Notes: generated by a model from the letters alone, not told the origin. Shown: positions 44,143-58,145, counted from the first letter of the stretch. The stretch: 64,000 nt of DNA from Brachynemurus nebulosus (GCA_035578155.1 JAPWDM010000001.1:7156670-7220669); one strand, 5' to 3'. Program-made: numbers and translations.

Positions 44143-44343
44143 CAGGGCCGTTGAGAGAAATGACGGGCCCCGGGAATAAATATGTCTTAAAAATTTTTCC
44201 CCAAAATAATAAGTGATAACCAAAAAAATAACAAAAAGCTTTTTTTACTTTTTTCCGGGCTCCTCCCGACTGCTACGGGTCCCCAGCTTCAGCCCGGGCC
44301 CCGGGGCTACAACCCCGGCTACCCCACCCTCTCGTCGGGCCTG
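44143..44343. mobile_element. Short GC-rich hAT-like element
   Basis: The ends are CAGGGCCGTTGAGAG and, as right complement, CAGGCCCGACGAGAG. Flanking 8-mers GGTATGTA and GATATATA match at 6 of 8 positions, both differences being transitions. It lies 20 bp from the preceding hAT element. Confidence 0.65.
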
Positions 44344-44885
44344 GATATATACGCAGTAAAATGGTTGAATTATCCTCTTAGATATTATGCGTGTGTGTTT
44401 TTAATGAACGATAAAATCCATATTAAGTGATGTCATCAAACTTCCTAAAATTTTCCATCAAAAGCCGTATAAAATATTGAAATCGGGAGTGAATTAATTG
44501 CAAGTTTTTCGTTCTTTTCATTTTTACCACAATTAGGCAAACAGGACTTCTTATAAAAAATTCTTCTGTTGGATCAGTTACATTTATAAAAGGAATTGGA
44601 TCCTTTTTATAGCAAAAAGGGAAAATTCACACCCAAATTACTTTCAATCAATCACCCTAATATAAATCACTTCCATCCAGCCCGATTTTAAAAAAAATGG
44701 TATATTTTTATTTTTAACTTTGTAGTCAAAAAAAAAAAAAAAAAAAAAATATGAAGCCTTCAAAAAAATAGGATTTTTTCTTAATTTAAGAGTTGAATGA
44801 GCTTAACTGTAAAAACAAAATATGTAAGTACCAAAATGACTAAAATGATCCTTCTGTGCACATTTCATTTTCCACAATAGCTAAC
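44344..44885. other. Gene-free interval
   Basis: AT-rich with a 24-base A run near 44728-44750. No gene was found. Confidence 0.5.
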
Positions 44886-44898
44886 AATAACAAACAAC

Positions 44899-45424
44899 AC
44901 CCGAGGTGGTACATCACTTGTTTTTATTTATCTGTGATATTTTGTTATGCCGCTGTGGGCCTGTTGTTATGGCTCCACAGCGGTATCGTTTTAACTCCTT
45001 ATTGCGTCGCTGGTCGGCCTGTGGCCTCCCAGCGATGTAATAAGTTTTTTCTGTGATAACACTGTGATTTTTTTCTAGTCTTGTTTTTTGAGTGTTTCTA
45101 GTCGGTTCTCTCCACTCCGGGCTCCTGTACACCTCGGAGGGAGTTCCAGCGATGGCTTCCAGGCCTTGGTGACCGGACGCTCTGTCTAGTACTTATCGTA
45201 CCGTCACCAAGGACTGTCCGCTCTTTATAAGCCCTGGGATGGCAGGGCCCATCGATGGATTTTATTATGTGTATGTTTGTCCGTTGTCTACTGCATTTAT
45301 GTGTTCCTGTCTGTTTTGTGTATGTTTTTATTTTACCGTGCGTGGCGGCGCATGCCCTTAGTTGGCGATGCCGCCGGGTGCTGCTGACCGCGCCATCCAC
45401 CGGCAGCAGTACCCCAATTTTAAT

Positions 45425-45459
<35 letters not shown>
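44899..45459 (+). mobile_element. Poly(A)-tailed retroposon with 13-bp target duplication
   Basis: The duplication AATAACAAACAAC is exact at 44886-44898 and 45460-45472, and a run of over 30 A (from about 45426) ends the element, proving target-primed insertion. The 561-bp body is GC-rich compared with its surroundings. Its 5' part holds two hairpins: CCGCTGTGG...CCACAGCGG (about 44950-44984) and TCGCTGG...CCAGCGA (about 45004-45035). Frames on both strands show no domain. It may be a SINE or the 5'-truncated 3' UTR of a LINE. Confidence 0.88.
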
Positions 45460-45463
<4 letters not shown>

Positions 45464-45479
45464 ACAAACAACTCTTTAA

Positions 45480-46367
45480 GGGGAAGTTTACTTGAGAGTC
45501 CTTAAAAATTATGTATTTTTCTGGAATTTTTTTCTCAAGGACGGAAGTAAATATCAATTTCAAATTTTGTACACATATTTATTAAGTATTAAACTATACA
45601 AAAAAATTTTTTTCAAGGAAAATTATAAAAAATTGTCCGTTTTATAGATAGTGCAGTGTGACGATCCGAAAATCCGATGCCTTGTTGATGGATATCATAG
45701 CGCCGGTAATAAACCACTGAAATCAAAAAAAATATAAAATATATGAACACCTATATCTATCTACCTATAATATCAATAAATTGCTGAAAGAAAAAAAATG
45801 GCGGATGTGTGAACTTTTAATTACGATTTTTGCCTTTTTTTCTCTCTTTAAAGTAAAATAAAAAAAAGAAATATTGAAAGTGTATCGAACTTAGAAATGG
45901 GTGCCGGAGAATTGAATTATCTTTAAACTAAGAAAATAAAAAAAAGGATCCATAGGATAGTTTTTGAGTTATCGTGTCCACCAGTTCCAAAAATGTGGTT
46001 TCGAGATATTATAAAATATTTATTAAGAGACGTATTTTCAAAATTTCATATTTAATACTCATTACCGCGTGAATTACGTTTTTAGGGTTTTTTTTTTATA
46101 GAAAACTCGATTCGGTTAATGTGCAAAAATCTTTTTTTGTTTTTAAATTACTTTCAGCAAAGTCACTTTGAGAACATATTCTACACATAATTTGTTATCA
46201 ATTTCTACAAAAAAATCGATTTTTTGATCGAATCTCAAGTGAACTTCCCTTTAAATTACTTTCAGCAAAATCACTTTGGGAATATATTCTATACATAACT
46301 GGCTATCAATTTCTCAAAAAAAAGAAAAAAAATGGATTTTTTTAAGGACGCTCAAATAAACCTCCCC
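45480..46367. mobile_element. TTAA-flanked element with 30-bp inverted ends
   Basis: The left end is GGGGAAGTTTACTTGAGAGT then CCTTAAAAA, and the right-end complement is GGGGAGGTTTATTTGAGCGT then CCTTAAAAA. TTAA borders both ends (45476-45479 and 46368-46371). A tandem duplication of about 110 bp (AAATTACTTTCAGCAAARTC) fills 46143-46335. It is not the same family as the copies at 240 and 12872 but shares their target. Confidence 0.75.
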
Positions 46368-46371
46368 TTAA

Positions 46372-47403
46372 AATCTTAATATACACATATATACGTATAA
46401 AAAGTTATTTAGGTAATAAATACAAACAAAAACTTTTTTTCAACTAAATGCCGTCGTAGTAATTAAACGAAAAACGAAACACTTTCCTGCAATATTCATA
46501 CAAACCATTCTTTTTAAACGTAAGCAAATAGAAATAGACAATTTTGTTTTTTTGTTAAAAAGTTATTATTTTAAAATCTGTATTTTGACTATAGCGTACA
46601 TTAAGAAAGTTTTCGAGTTAATTCAACGAGTACGTATAGTTAAAGTGAAAACTTAAAATCCTCGAAGAAATATTCACCTGCATGAAAGCAAATGCTTTTG
46701 TTAATTTATTGTAGCCTATTTCAAGACAATTATCTTAAGCATAATTACTAATTTAAATTAATGAGAATTGTAGTAAATTGCTCTGTAATTGTACACTGAA
46801 ATACTTATTTAATAAATAGTTAAATAAATTGTTTTATATATTATTATGGTGATAATTAGTACTTCAACTTATGACTCTATTAAAGAAGTTGACTTATCAT
46901 ACAGTGTGATTTTTATGTTCGGACGATTGTCGAGGTTGTATTAAGTTTCATGAAGTTTAGTGAAGAAATGCGGCTCGACTTCAAAAACACCCATGATAAC
47001 ACATCCCGTTATGTAAGGTAACGACCACATACTGACAATATTCCATATAGACTTCAAAACCAGGGTGGAGTAGTCGGAGTTGGAGCCCCAGAGCCGGGGT
47101 TTGAGAAGAGGGCCCGTAAACTGTTGATAGAAGACTCGGGTAAAAAGTTTTATTTTTTGCTTACCACTTATTCCTTAGAAGAAAATTTTTAGAAAATGCG
47201 GATTAAAATTACCTTTTTGTTTTTATTTTTGTTTGTCGAGTACGAATTTCAATTTGCCTAATTGTTTTATGTAATTTTCATTATTCAATCAAAATACTTG
47301 GCCTTAAAATCATCCTCATTTTTGCATTTTTTTTAAATCCGTTTGTTAAGCTAATTGCTACTTTGACTAAACGCTGAAAGGATAGAATATTCGGAGACTA
47401 GGC
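46372..47403. other. Gene-free interval
   Basis: AT-rich. Near 47060-47110 a CCAGGGTGGAG and GGAGCCCCAGAGCCGGGG block may be a hAT end without partner. Confidence 0.45.
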
Positions 47404-47699
47404 CAGGGCCAACTTAGCCAATAGGCCACCCTAGGCCATGGCCTAGGGGCGGGAGATTTTTAGGGACGGTAAATTTTTAAAATAGGGCGGAAAAATGAGT
47501 AATTAAGGTTTTTTTTTCTTGCTCGTCACTTATTTTTTTTAAGAGAAAGTTTGTAAAAAAGGTCGGAATAGGGGCGGCAAATTTTTAAAACACGATAGAA
47601 AAATTTGTGATTGACTTTTTTTTCCTTTTTTTCAAACAAAAGGTAGGGGCCGCATTTTTCCATGTGCCTAGGGGCGGACTCAGGGTTAATCCGGCCCTG
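47404..47699. mobile_element. Short hAT-like element
   Basis: CAGGGCCAACTTAGCC at the left and CAGGGCCGGATTAACC as right complement. Flanking 8-mers GACTAGGC and AAGTAGGC match at 6 of 8 positions. Two GGGGCGG..TTTTTA units lie inside. No coding content. Confidence 0.65.
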
Positions 47700-47707
47700 A
47701 AGTAGGC

Positions 47708-50700
47708 AATGAATTGAATGAATACACTGTGTCAGTTTGGAAGCGGAATCTCTAAAGGTTTAGTAGAAATTCAACATTTTCTGTTTCATTCCATTGGAGC
47801 AGAAGATTAAATAAGAAGTCTCAGAAAAAATGGTCGCAACTTGTTTGCTATTTTTAATAAGTAGTTGTAATTGAAAAATGTCCCTGAAATTGTAATTTTG
47901 ATCCATTGTGCGGCGCAGAGAACTCGATGATAATACATAGTTCGAGATATTAAATTTTGTAGTGCTATATTCGCGCTCAGTTGTCTAGTGGTTACAAATC
48001 AAATATTCCAGAAAGCCTTGCACTTTTGATTTGCAACAGAGGAATCAACTTTTGCGGGATCGTCGGGCAAGGCAGTTTGTCTATTTCGTATTGATGACGT
48101 AGTAAAAGTAGGGTAACACTACAATATGACGATGGTATTAATTTTATTATTATTTTTATTTGTTCTAAACTTTTATCTATACATTACTATGGTATACAGT
48201 CTGAAAACTTTCTAGATCGTCCATATATTTATATCCTATACTTGACTTACAAGAGAAATTGTTATCATCTATCATTCTGTCTTCATTATCAGCAATTTCA
48301 TGAAAAGCATAATTTTTATTAAGTGAAGTGGAGCAAATATATTTTTCATAAAAAAATTTATAAAATTTTTACGTCACGACAAAATTTCGATTGAAGATTT
48401 AAAATTTAATGACTTATCGTTGGAAAATTATATATCTAATAGCTATTATGGAAATACAAGATTAAAGTATTAAAAGATAAAATATTTTCATATAGCAAGT
48501 GATTGCGGGAAATTGGAGGGAGACGGAAATAATCATGAATATTTATGTATCTTTATTAATTTTGTTACTGTTCATTAGCTTTAAATTTTCTTAAAATCTA
48601 ACAATATATTGAACTATTCGTTCTATTTTGCATTCAAAAATATTTTTATATCTTTTTAAAAATAATCATTTTGTAAGAAAATTGAAATCTTAACCTATAT
48701 ATTTCTATAGAAAAGCTCTTGTAATAATATAAGTAAAGTTTTCATTCAAATGTAAACTAATAACTGACATTACTTTGTTTACCGAAACGAAACTTTGGAA
48801 TAAAGTTCATGTAATAAACTTTCCTTCTTTATGGACATTTTACCTAACTTAAAATAAAAAGATATTCTCTCATAAATATAACGTTTTCTAAAGCATAAAA
48901 TATATTCAGTTAGTAAGTTTTGAATCACTTTTGTGACACTCATAAAGCTTTCGTCCGATCAGGACGATGAAAGTAGAATTTGTTTTCAATTTTTGAGGTT
49001 ATTTTGCAAAATAGATACAAATATGATACATCAGTACAAAGGAGAGAAAAAATTCTATCTATCTGCTTCATGTTCAGTAAGGAAACTTTTTGGCCATAGC
49101 TTGAAAACGAATGGTCAAATTTTTTAACATACAGTTTTCTTAAATTCTTGAGATCATCTTCGAAGATAGATGTGACATAATATGTCACATCCTTTTGCTT
49201 GCATCCTTTTGCTTTTCGGTGCCTCATATGATAAGGAGACATCGATACAAAGGAGAGAAAAGAAACCTTTAACTGTATCAAAATATCCTGGCCATGACCA
49301 GGAAGTATTCATAAGGCGTACAATCAAAGCATATAAGTCTAAAGTATAAGTCTAAAAATCAAAGCCATACACATAAACTCTGAGATTGTTTCAAAATGTT
49401 AGTAATTTATCTATTTCTTAATGAATCTGGTAACTATTTAATCGAACTTTTTTAAATGTGTCGATATACCCAGAACAATTAACACTAAAATATCATTTTA
49501 AGTTTGTTCAATGTTCCCCACATGCATCACAATCCTTTTACACATTAATTTGTTAACAAACCAGTAACAGTAATTAAATAAATCCATGTTAACTATTAAT
49601 TTTTGATGTTTATATTGAAAGAAATCAAAAATTTACTACTCATTAACTATATTAATTATCACAATATATTATTGTCGAAAAACGAGCCATGTACAAAACG
49701 AGCAACCCTGAAAAAATATTGTTGGTTGTTTTCAATAGCAGACAAATCAAGGCCGTATTAATAACGTAAAAATGGAATTAATTAACGGTTGTCATAATGA
49801 CAAAATACTGTTTAGTTTATGTAAATTAATGTCTGTACAATAAATCAATTTGAATTGATAATGATAACAAACGATTAGTCTTCTATAATAAACTGAAAAT
49901 TATTATTTACTTTTATTATAGTATTAATAAAAGCCAAATGATTTTATATTATAAAATTGATAATGTTAATGGATATAGACTACATACGAGTATTTGAATA
50001 AAGGATCACAGAATATATCAGAAGGAACACTACTATCTCTTTTCTGTAATCAACAGTCTGCATTTCTGAGCACGTTATGCTACTTAGTATTCACTCGTTC
50101 GGTGGTAGTGGATGAGCGTAGGTCAATTGTTTTGATGACGTTTTGATTGTTATGGTCATTATTACCACCACCGTACGAAGTCACATACATGCGCATGTAG
50201 TATTATATATACGTATGCGACACTACGCAACACACATCAGATCAATCATACACACAAGACAGATCACACAAATACAGACTAAATCCAGTGCACATATATA
50301 ACATATTGGTGGGATATTTTCCATCTCTGTTTGGTTACAATGGTTTCAGTAGTATAGATATAGCAGTGTTACCTCCGTACTCTGTGTACAGGATGCTTTT
50401 AGTTCTAACGACTCGACGTATAAATTTTAATATAAGCCAACATTTAAAAAAGAAGGAATACAAAGCCGAGTGAAAATAGTTTATTCACAATGCCATCTTC
50501 TTTTTTATTACTCAAGGGGATTCCCACGTTGACGACCTGTTTTTTAAGCATTTTTGGGAAATTTTTTTGACGACCAATAAAAAGATAGAACTATCAAAAG
50601 TTTTTTTTATCATTTATTTATTACTATTTCAAGAGAATGTACTTAAAACAAATTTCGAGTAAAAATCTTCATAGAAGGTAAGTTCCACTCCAAACACACC

Positions 50701-53094
50701 CGTTATGAAAAAAGGACGCTCACTGCCTCCAGGATTTCGACTGATTGGCTTATCCGAAAGAAGCAAAAAACCGGCATTTTAATTTGTAAGCATAAATGCA
50801 TCGAATGAACTAGAATCATTTGAAAATATTGAAAATTAGGTTTTTGGCAGACTTCCGAAGAAAAGTTCCAAATTTAATGATTTTTTTTAAGTTCACGTTT
50901 CGAACAAAAAAATAAAAATACTCGGAATTTTCCCGGATGATTCTAGGTTACTCCGTTCGTCTACCTGTGCTCACTCTACCCTATAATTTTCAAGTGAATC
51001 GGTCAAACCCTTCTCGACATATGATGGAGGAAAGTTCGAAAAAAACGCGTTTATAGTTTCAAGTACGGTTAAAACTATGAAAACCTTAACTTACCATCAA
51101 TTTGCGACGTCTGGTCCATAAAGTCCTCCTTCCTCTTTCTCTTGGAAGTCTTTCAAAGTGGATTGCTCTGCACTTGTTTCAACTTGATTTTTTGAATCTA
51201 TCACACGGAGGAGTCCTCGTAATAAACTTTACGTTCAACTCGGTATAAAATACCTAGTAATGGTACAGCAGCATATCTATTGAATACTTTCATTTTTAAT
51301 AAACTTTTTTCTTTAACAATAATAATAATAGAAAAAATAGGTAACTATACATTTTAAATACAACAAAGAGCATTCTTGTAATTAAATTAATGTTTCTCTT
51401 ACTTGTAATTTCACTTTGCATTCATTATTATTACCTATCAGTTAATTTCTGTCCTTTTCTATACTTCTTCTCAGCGCTCCCACCTCGTATAATATTTACA
51501 TTTTGTTAAACTATTGCACTCCTGCTCGTATAATTACCATAATATGTCATTTATGTTATGATTGATGCTTTTCTGGTCATAAGTTTCTATTTCATTACGT
51601 TTTGAAAGACATTTTGTCGATATATTTTATTTTCAATATTTCAATGCATTCACTGAATTGAGTCAAATTAATTTTTTCCTGTATGTGTTGAAATAAAGTT
51701 ATACATGAATTAATATATAGGTATAATTTATTTTATTTGAATTACATTACTTCAAGTCTATGGCCAAGTTTTGGAACGGTGATCTCTCAATAAATATAAA
51801 AATAATTCCTTCTTCCACGTCCAAATTAATGTGTCCTCAATAGTTTTGAACATCCTATATTTAAATATACCTATAGATCAATATAAAGGTTATATGCCTA
51901 TACGTGGCATGTCTCTCGTCATTTTATGAATAATTATTGATTTATAAATACTTTATAATTAGAAATAATATTACATATGTGTACCTAACTACTAATGATA
52001 ACTAAATGAATAGAAAATATTATAGTGAACATTTAATTTAATGTAAAAACCTGTGTGTACTTACTTTAATTGTAGTAACATTTAGCTAATATTGCGTTTA
52101 AATTTTTATTTATCAACAACAGCGTCTAAATTTGAACAAGTAAAACTATTACTCGACTTATTATCATGTATTGAATAATTTAAAATCTGCAACTTTTAAC
52201 GAAAAAGCTTTCAAAAGCTTCTATTGGTAAATTTTAAGAATTGCTTTCTCCTAAATTGTACCATATAGTTTATAATTTGTACCTTTAAGTTTCAATCAGT
52301 CTAATTCAAACCATTATCAAATGTTTTTCAAAAATAACAACACTATTCAGTTTTTGAAATTCCATTAAAATGGAGAGTGTCGTATGCCAGTTTCTGGATG
52401 TCTTTGATCACTGTACACCCTTGGGGATATCTTATTAGACCTGACTTTCTCTAATAATTTTTCATTAGGTTGTTTATTTTATTTAAACAAAAATGTCTTT
52501 TAGAAAGTTTAAATTGGTTGGTTGGAGTCTAATTAATTAATACACGTTGTTTTATGTTCCAAAACTCTCAATGTCGTCGCTAGATTTTCTTGAGTCCATT
52601 TTAATCCATAATATTTTACCATATGGATTGGTATCGATTGATTCTGATATCCGGCTTCTAGTATAGTTACAACAATTATGATGTGAATAGCACTTGTAAA
52701 ACTCAATTATTAGGTACGTTCTTAGTAGATTGGCATTTTTCTTCAAAACGCTTCAAAGATTTTTTTTCTCTTGAGCGCACCTTTTACTGGTACCACAAAT
52801 AAAACACCATTGTAAGTGTAAAGGCCGGTCTTATCTGAACGACTTGTCAATTCAGACAAGTAGTATGTGGACCGCAAAATGTACGTACGTTTTGCATGAC
52901 GGAAATAGAATTGTACGAAAAGTCGAAAGTCTGAGCTACGAGGCATCATTTTATGAAAATTGGTTCGACAATTTGGTGCGTCTGGACAGACTTTCGTTTT
53001 ATCGAAACGATTTGTAGTACTTTTATATAATACCATATAGTATTATGTTGCTTCATGTCCGTGGAATTTAAACATTTCTTACATTTAATTTTGT
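47708..53094. other. Long gene-free interval
   Basis: No protein family was recognised. Small items: a perfect inverted repeat GATGTGACAT/ATGTCACATC (49169-49191); repeated TACAAAGGAGAGAAAA blocks near 49035 and 49247; a leftward exon-like frame at 51097-51233; and a GTAAAGGCCGGTC block at about 52818 that recurs near 57030 and may mark MITE ends. Confidence 0.45.
51097..51233 (-). other. Weak exon-like open frame
   Basis: The minus strand reads VIDSKNQVETSAEQSTLKDF and EKEEGGLYGPDVAN, then a stop at 51097, with a consensus GTAAGT-like donor close to its end (about 51094). The composition is unlike the surrounding AT-rich noise. The stop precedes the donor in this frame, so it is not a clean internal exon. 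It could be a degraded exon or a repeat fragment. Confidence 0.2.
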
Positions 53095-53194
53095 TTTAGC
53101 GAATTTCCAAAACTGGAAATTCAGCTTTTACGCCAGGGACCATATCAGAAATATGTTTTGAGGTCCCTAGAATACGAAAATGATATTCACTAAA

Positions 53195-53264
<70 letters not shown>

Positions 53265-53540
53265 CCGCGCGATAACTCTCGAACGAAACGTTTAATGCTT
53301 ATGAAATTTTGTGTGCGAATTCGATTTTCCAAATCGTTGGATGAGTTCGTTAGCCAGACACGTCGGATGCCCAGAAGTAGGTTTTCCGGGCGTTTTTTGT
53401 CAACAAAGTGAGTTTTTTGCCAGAAATAAGCAATTTTTCAAATTTTTTTTTACACCAAGCCATAGTAAAAGGTAAAATGCATAAAAAATGTTTTTATACC
53501 GTTGCTCTAAATTACTTACTTTTCGAGAAAAACTAGGAAA
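53095..53540 (+). repeat. (TA)n-family repeat, copy 3
   Basis: GCGAATTTCCAAAACTGGAA and GGTCCCTAGAATACGAAAAT precede a (TA)n tract (about 53200-53260). CGCGATAACTCTCGAACG and CGTTAGCCAGACACGTCGGA follow, as in copy 1. The 3' end is missing. Confidence 0.7.
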
Positions 53541-55710
53541 TATGTCGTTCTCCATTTCACTCGCACTCGCATTCTTTTTTTTTTCTGTCTCATTTTTTAC
53601 GAGCTAAATTCGAAAAAAACCGCTTTTTAAGTAGCGTGTCATGATTTTTTTAATCCAATTTAACGATTCGGCTATATTCTTTTTCTTTGTCAGTTAAATG
53701 TTTTTATAATGTATCTCTATTCCATTTTTTTTTTTAGATAAAAAATCACGGCGCAGTTTTTTATGTGATATGATCAGAATTTAGATGATGTTTACACCTT
53801 CCTAAAATTAATAAGAGCTTGCTACAATCGCATAAAAATTACGTTAAATCATATTCAAACAATAATATTTTTACGTAATTTTCTATCCAAATGACAATAC
53901 TACGTTATAATTATATGTATAAACCCATCATTTTAGTGGTAAATAAATTTGCACATTCAGTTTTTTTTTCTTTTGACAACAAAACAAATAATTTTAAATT
54001 TTGACAAGTTTTATCATACATTTTTGAAAATATTAAATATTTTAAGGCAAAAATGTATTAAAGATCTGAAATTTGTTTAACAAAAACCATACATCTGCTC
54101 GTTTTACCTTAAAAATCTCGGAAAATAGAATATTTTTCAATAATGAACTCAGAAAAAGCATATATGAGGTAATTTTCATGATATTTTTTTGAAAATTTCA
54201 AAATAGTAGGGTTACAATGTTTTTTTTTAAATTATTTTGTAGAATTTGGTAAACACACATCGTAAAAAGTACTCGCCTTGAAAAAATCAAACCAATATTT
54301 AAAAAAAAAATACTATTTCTTAAAGAAAATATTAAAATTATGTACAAATGCCGTCCTGACCAACTGATATATTGGAACCGATTTTGAGCAGCTGGATTTA
54401 CTACAGGCAAAAGCTCATAGTGAATACACACATTTTTTAACATCCTTTTGAATTTTGTAATTCAATCATTACAAATAAAATCTAAATAAAAAAAATCTAT
54501 ATGACCTGTTTTTTCTCAATTTTCTAGCATCAAATCTAGCGATAATTAACTAGCGGGTGATTGTTTGAAATTATCTATCCATTTGAAAATTGGGATCCAG
54601 TGATGTTGTACATTGGCACTACAAAAGTGTGGGTGAAAAATTTCATTTTCACTTTTACTGAAATTATGTCATAAATTCATATTTTCAGAATTTATTCATT
54701 TGACAGAAAAATTCTAAATTATTAAAAAAGCCAAATAATTAATAACAATTAAAATAAAAAAAAAAAAAACAGAAAACATTTATTTATATTTGCATTTTTA
54801 TAAAAACATGTAGGTATTATATTTTATATGCACTTTAACTAAAATGTCAAATTTCACACGTTGTTAATTTTCAATTTCACTCATAATATGCTTAAAAATC
54901 AAAACTTAAAGTTTATAACATTCACAATCCGTGTAGAGTGTCCATACGTCTTGGTTTTCCCGGATTTGTCACGGTTCTAGCTCCGGTGTCCCGACAGACT
55001 TTTGACTTCGATTTGTTCCGGTTTTTCAAACTACTAATTTTTTATTTTCATCATCTAATAAGTACACAATTTTTCATTTTAAATAATGAATAGTTCAGTA
55101 TCATATTAAAAGATCAACAGTAGATTCATTTACAACCAAACCTAAAAATATTTTTAAAAAATTAATTACTAATTAAATTTTCCAAGTTTTTTCGATTTTA
55201 CCTTAAACACGAACTTCCAAAAAAACTTTTTGTGTTCTTAACTTTCCATCATATATGTATCTACATAAATAAATTGTAATATTATTTTGCTTGCTTCTAT
55301 GATACTGAAGTTCCTGAACAATTAAAAATTAAAATGACTGGAATTTTATTCGAACTTTTAAATAAAGTAGTTAACCAACGCGGACAACTGATAGCGCCAC
55401 AATACAGAAATTGCCAACATTTAAATGTTCATGTTTTAATACATTTTCTTGAAAATAAAATTGTCTAAGAAGCTCACTTTCATAAGAAATTTTATAAAAA
55501 TTTAAAAAATATATATTTCCTAGAACAGGGGGCGATTTATTTTGAAAAAAAAATTAATATTTTATATAAAGGGCCATTAATAGGTAATCTATAGATATAA
55601 TACAAATGTAACGAGACCGTTTCTGTATAGGGAATATTTTTTTAAAAATTGTGTAGATAATGTAAATAGTTATCGATGTAGATATCAAAACAGCGATTTT
55701 TAAAATTTTT
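53541..55710. other. Gene-free interval
   Basis: AT-rich. A block at about 54935-55030 (GTGTCCATACGTCTTGG, CCCGGATTTGTCACGG) looks like a repeat fragment. No gene was recognised. Confidence 0.45.
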
Positions 55711-56200
55711 GTCTGTCTGTCTGTCTGTCTGTCTGTTCGTCTGTTCACGCATCAAACAAAAACTACTGGATGGATTTTAATGAAATTTGGTGTGCTGACA
55801 ACTTATTACCCGGATCAACATCTAAGATACTTTCTACTTTCTACTTCGAGAAAAGGTCTCATTCCCACGGGAAAATGGAAAAACCATGTTGAGCATGTGC
55901 ATACAGTACGCAAAAACTATTGAACGGATTTTGATGCAATTTGGTGTGGTGATAACTTATTACCTGAGTCAGCATCTCAGATACTTTTTATTTCGGGAAA
56001 GTGGCTCATTCCCACAGGAAAATAAAAAAACTTTTTGAGCATGTGCACATATTACGCGAAAACTATTGAACGGATTTTTATGAAATCTGGTGTAGTGATA
56101 ACTTATTACCTGCGTCAACATTTAGGATACTTTTTATTACGGGAAAATATTTCCTTCCTTCAGGAAAATTCAAAAATTATTTTGCTTATGTGCATGTATA
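55711..56200 (+). repeat. RTE-like tandem subrepeats after a (TCTG)n tract
   Basis: A (GTCT)n microsatellite at 55711-55736 leads into three units of about 145 bp. Each contains AAAACTATTGAACGGATTTT, TGAAATTTGGTGTG, GATAACTTATTACC, GATACTTTTTATT and CATTCCCACAGGAAAAT. Such units occur in insect RTE-type 3' regions and relate in style to the segment at 18227-19058. No reverse transcriptase is present. Confidence 0.55.
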
Positions 56201-56424
56201 CTTAAAACTATTGTTCTATGCGAATGCTTTATAATTACTATACTTATATACTTGTCATTTATTAAATTAAATTTACCATAATACAAAATTTCTGGAGACT
56301 AACTCTATTTTAAATTAATTTAGAAATTTCGAAAATTTAAGTGCCTATATTTCCGAGAAATTCATTTTGGATGAAACTTGTTATATTTATAGGATAGATA
56401 CTAGTTTGGGATGCAAATATAATA

Positions 56425-56700
56425 AAACAATAAAACGTTGGAAGTCCAAAAATTTTGTATGAGTTCTCCAGTCAGACACGTCCAATTACAAAAACCTCAA
56501 AAAAATGAGTTTTTTGCAAACAATTTGCCAAAATTTAAAAGTTTTTCCAATTTTTTTTACATTGTGGTAAAGAACCAAGAAAATCACAGAAAATACATTT
56601 TTAACCATTATTCTAGGTAAGCGGGTTTTCGAAAAAAAGTAACTGTTATGATTGGAAATTCGCTATGTTATGCAGATGCTGCGACAGGGGTATTTTATAT
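56425..56700 (+). repeat. (TA)n-family repeat, copy 4 (5' truncated)
   Basis: It holds AAACGTTGGAAGTCC, AGTCAGACACGTCCAATT and the 3' end CGCTATGTTATGCAGATGCT, then GCGACAGGGGTATTT. The upstream part with (TA)n is absent. Confidence 0.65.
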
Positions 56701-57744
56701 TATAATTTTATAATGTCTGATCTTCGTCAGTGCTACCGTCAATTTTTAAGCGATTTTGTTGAATTTTATCGAAGTTCTCCTTGCCTGTAGCAAGTTAAAA
56801 GCCCAGAGTACGGTGACCGGAATAAAACGTCCAGGTATATGAAGTTCTGATCGAAAAATACAAAGAAATTGATGAAACGGCTAATAAGGAGACAGTCTAT
56901 GTTCCTCCATGGCAAACATCGTGAAACTAAAATTTGAGCGATAAATTGGAAACGTGTGGACATGCCAATTTTTGTACGTTTTGTCGAACGACTTGCATGA
57001 AGTTTTACCGTTCCGATAACACGTTGCGTCTGGATCGGCCTTTAAAAGGATATTTTTAAACTTTTCGTTATATCGAAAATTAAATAATTTTTATATCTAT
57101 AAATTAATATATTACTTTCACACTCTTATTTTAATTACTACAAAAAGAAATTATCACTGTCCTAAACTGAATTTTCCATAATTATATCTTAAATTATTAA
57201 AAGATGCCTGTGGTTATTTTATATAAAAATTTAAATAAAAACTGCTTTTTATTTCTTTAAAAATCTACATATTTTTTATTTAACATTTTTGCTTAATAAA
57301 TATTAAGAGGGGAAATTTTTCTTGTTTTTTCTTTTTAATAAAAACACATTTTCAGCAAACACGTATTTTTATGCTAAGAAACTTGATCATCTAATTTATT
57401 AAACTTAATGAGGTTACCAAGGGTATTTTCTTATTTGTTTTAAAATTCATAAATACTAAAACTTTTGTCTGTATGTGCGTGCCTGTTGATGTGTGTGTGT
57501 ATAATAAAGTAATTTCGGCGGAGTAAAGTTTGTAATTTTTGCGATGTAAATGAATTTTTAATGTTCTTTTTTATACTTTGTTAACTTTTCTTATTATGTC
57601 TCAATATTTATTTATTTATTAACAAAATGAGAGAGGCGTCTTCTTGTTATAATGAAAGCAAAATCACAATTTTCAACACAATAGACTAACTGAAGTGTAT
57701 TAATGCTGTGTATACCAAATAACATTTTCAACAAGGAGATTAAA
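56701..57744. other. Gene-free interval
   Basis: A GTTGCGTCTGGATCGGCCTT block near 57022 probably belongs to a MITE end related to 52818. The remainder is AT-rich without genes. Confidence 0.45.
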
Positions 57745-58080
57745 TTCTCAAATACCCCTGTCGCAGCATCCTGCATAACATAGAGACTTTTCGTTTATAA
57801 AAGTTAGTTTTTCTTGGAAACTAGTTGACGTAGAATAATAGTTTAAAGACCTTTTTATGTGATTTTTTCGCCTCTTTCCAATAGTGTAAAAAAATTTCAC
57901 AAAAAATTTTGAATAAGGGGAAATTTTGGCAAAAACCTAATTTTTTCACGAAAAATACCCCAAAAACCATGTCTCGGGCATCAGACGTGTCTGGCTAGCG
58001 AACTTGTCCAACGGTTTGGGACTTCCAACATTTTCACCAAATTTTGTAAAAGAAGGATATTTCGTTCGAGAATTATCGTG

Positions 58081-58145
<65 letters not shown>

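Noticed and set aside
45098..45464. Frames in the poly(A)-tailed retroposon
   Set aside because: They exist on both strands with no domain, one running into the A tail; the segment is better explained as a SINE or LINE 3' region.
50288..50473. 61-codon frame after a TATA-like region as a gene
   Set aside because: Hydrophobic, short, and without a domain or splice context; support is insufficient.
52743..53036. 97-codon leftward frame as a host gene
   Set aside because: It overlaps a repeat block with inverted GGCCGGTC / GACAGACT-like ends related to sequence near 57030, and shows no family resemblance.
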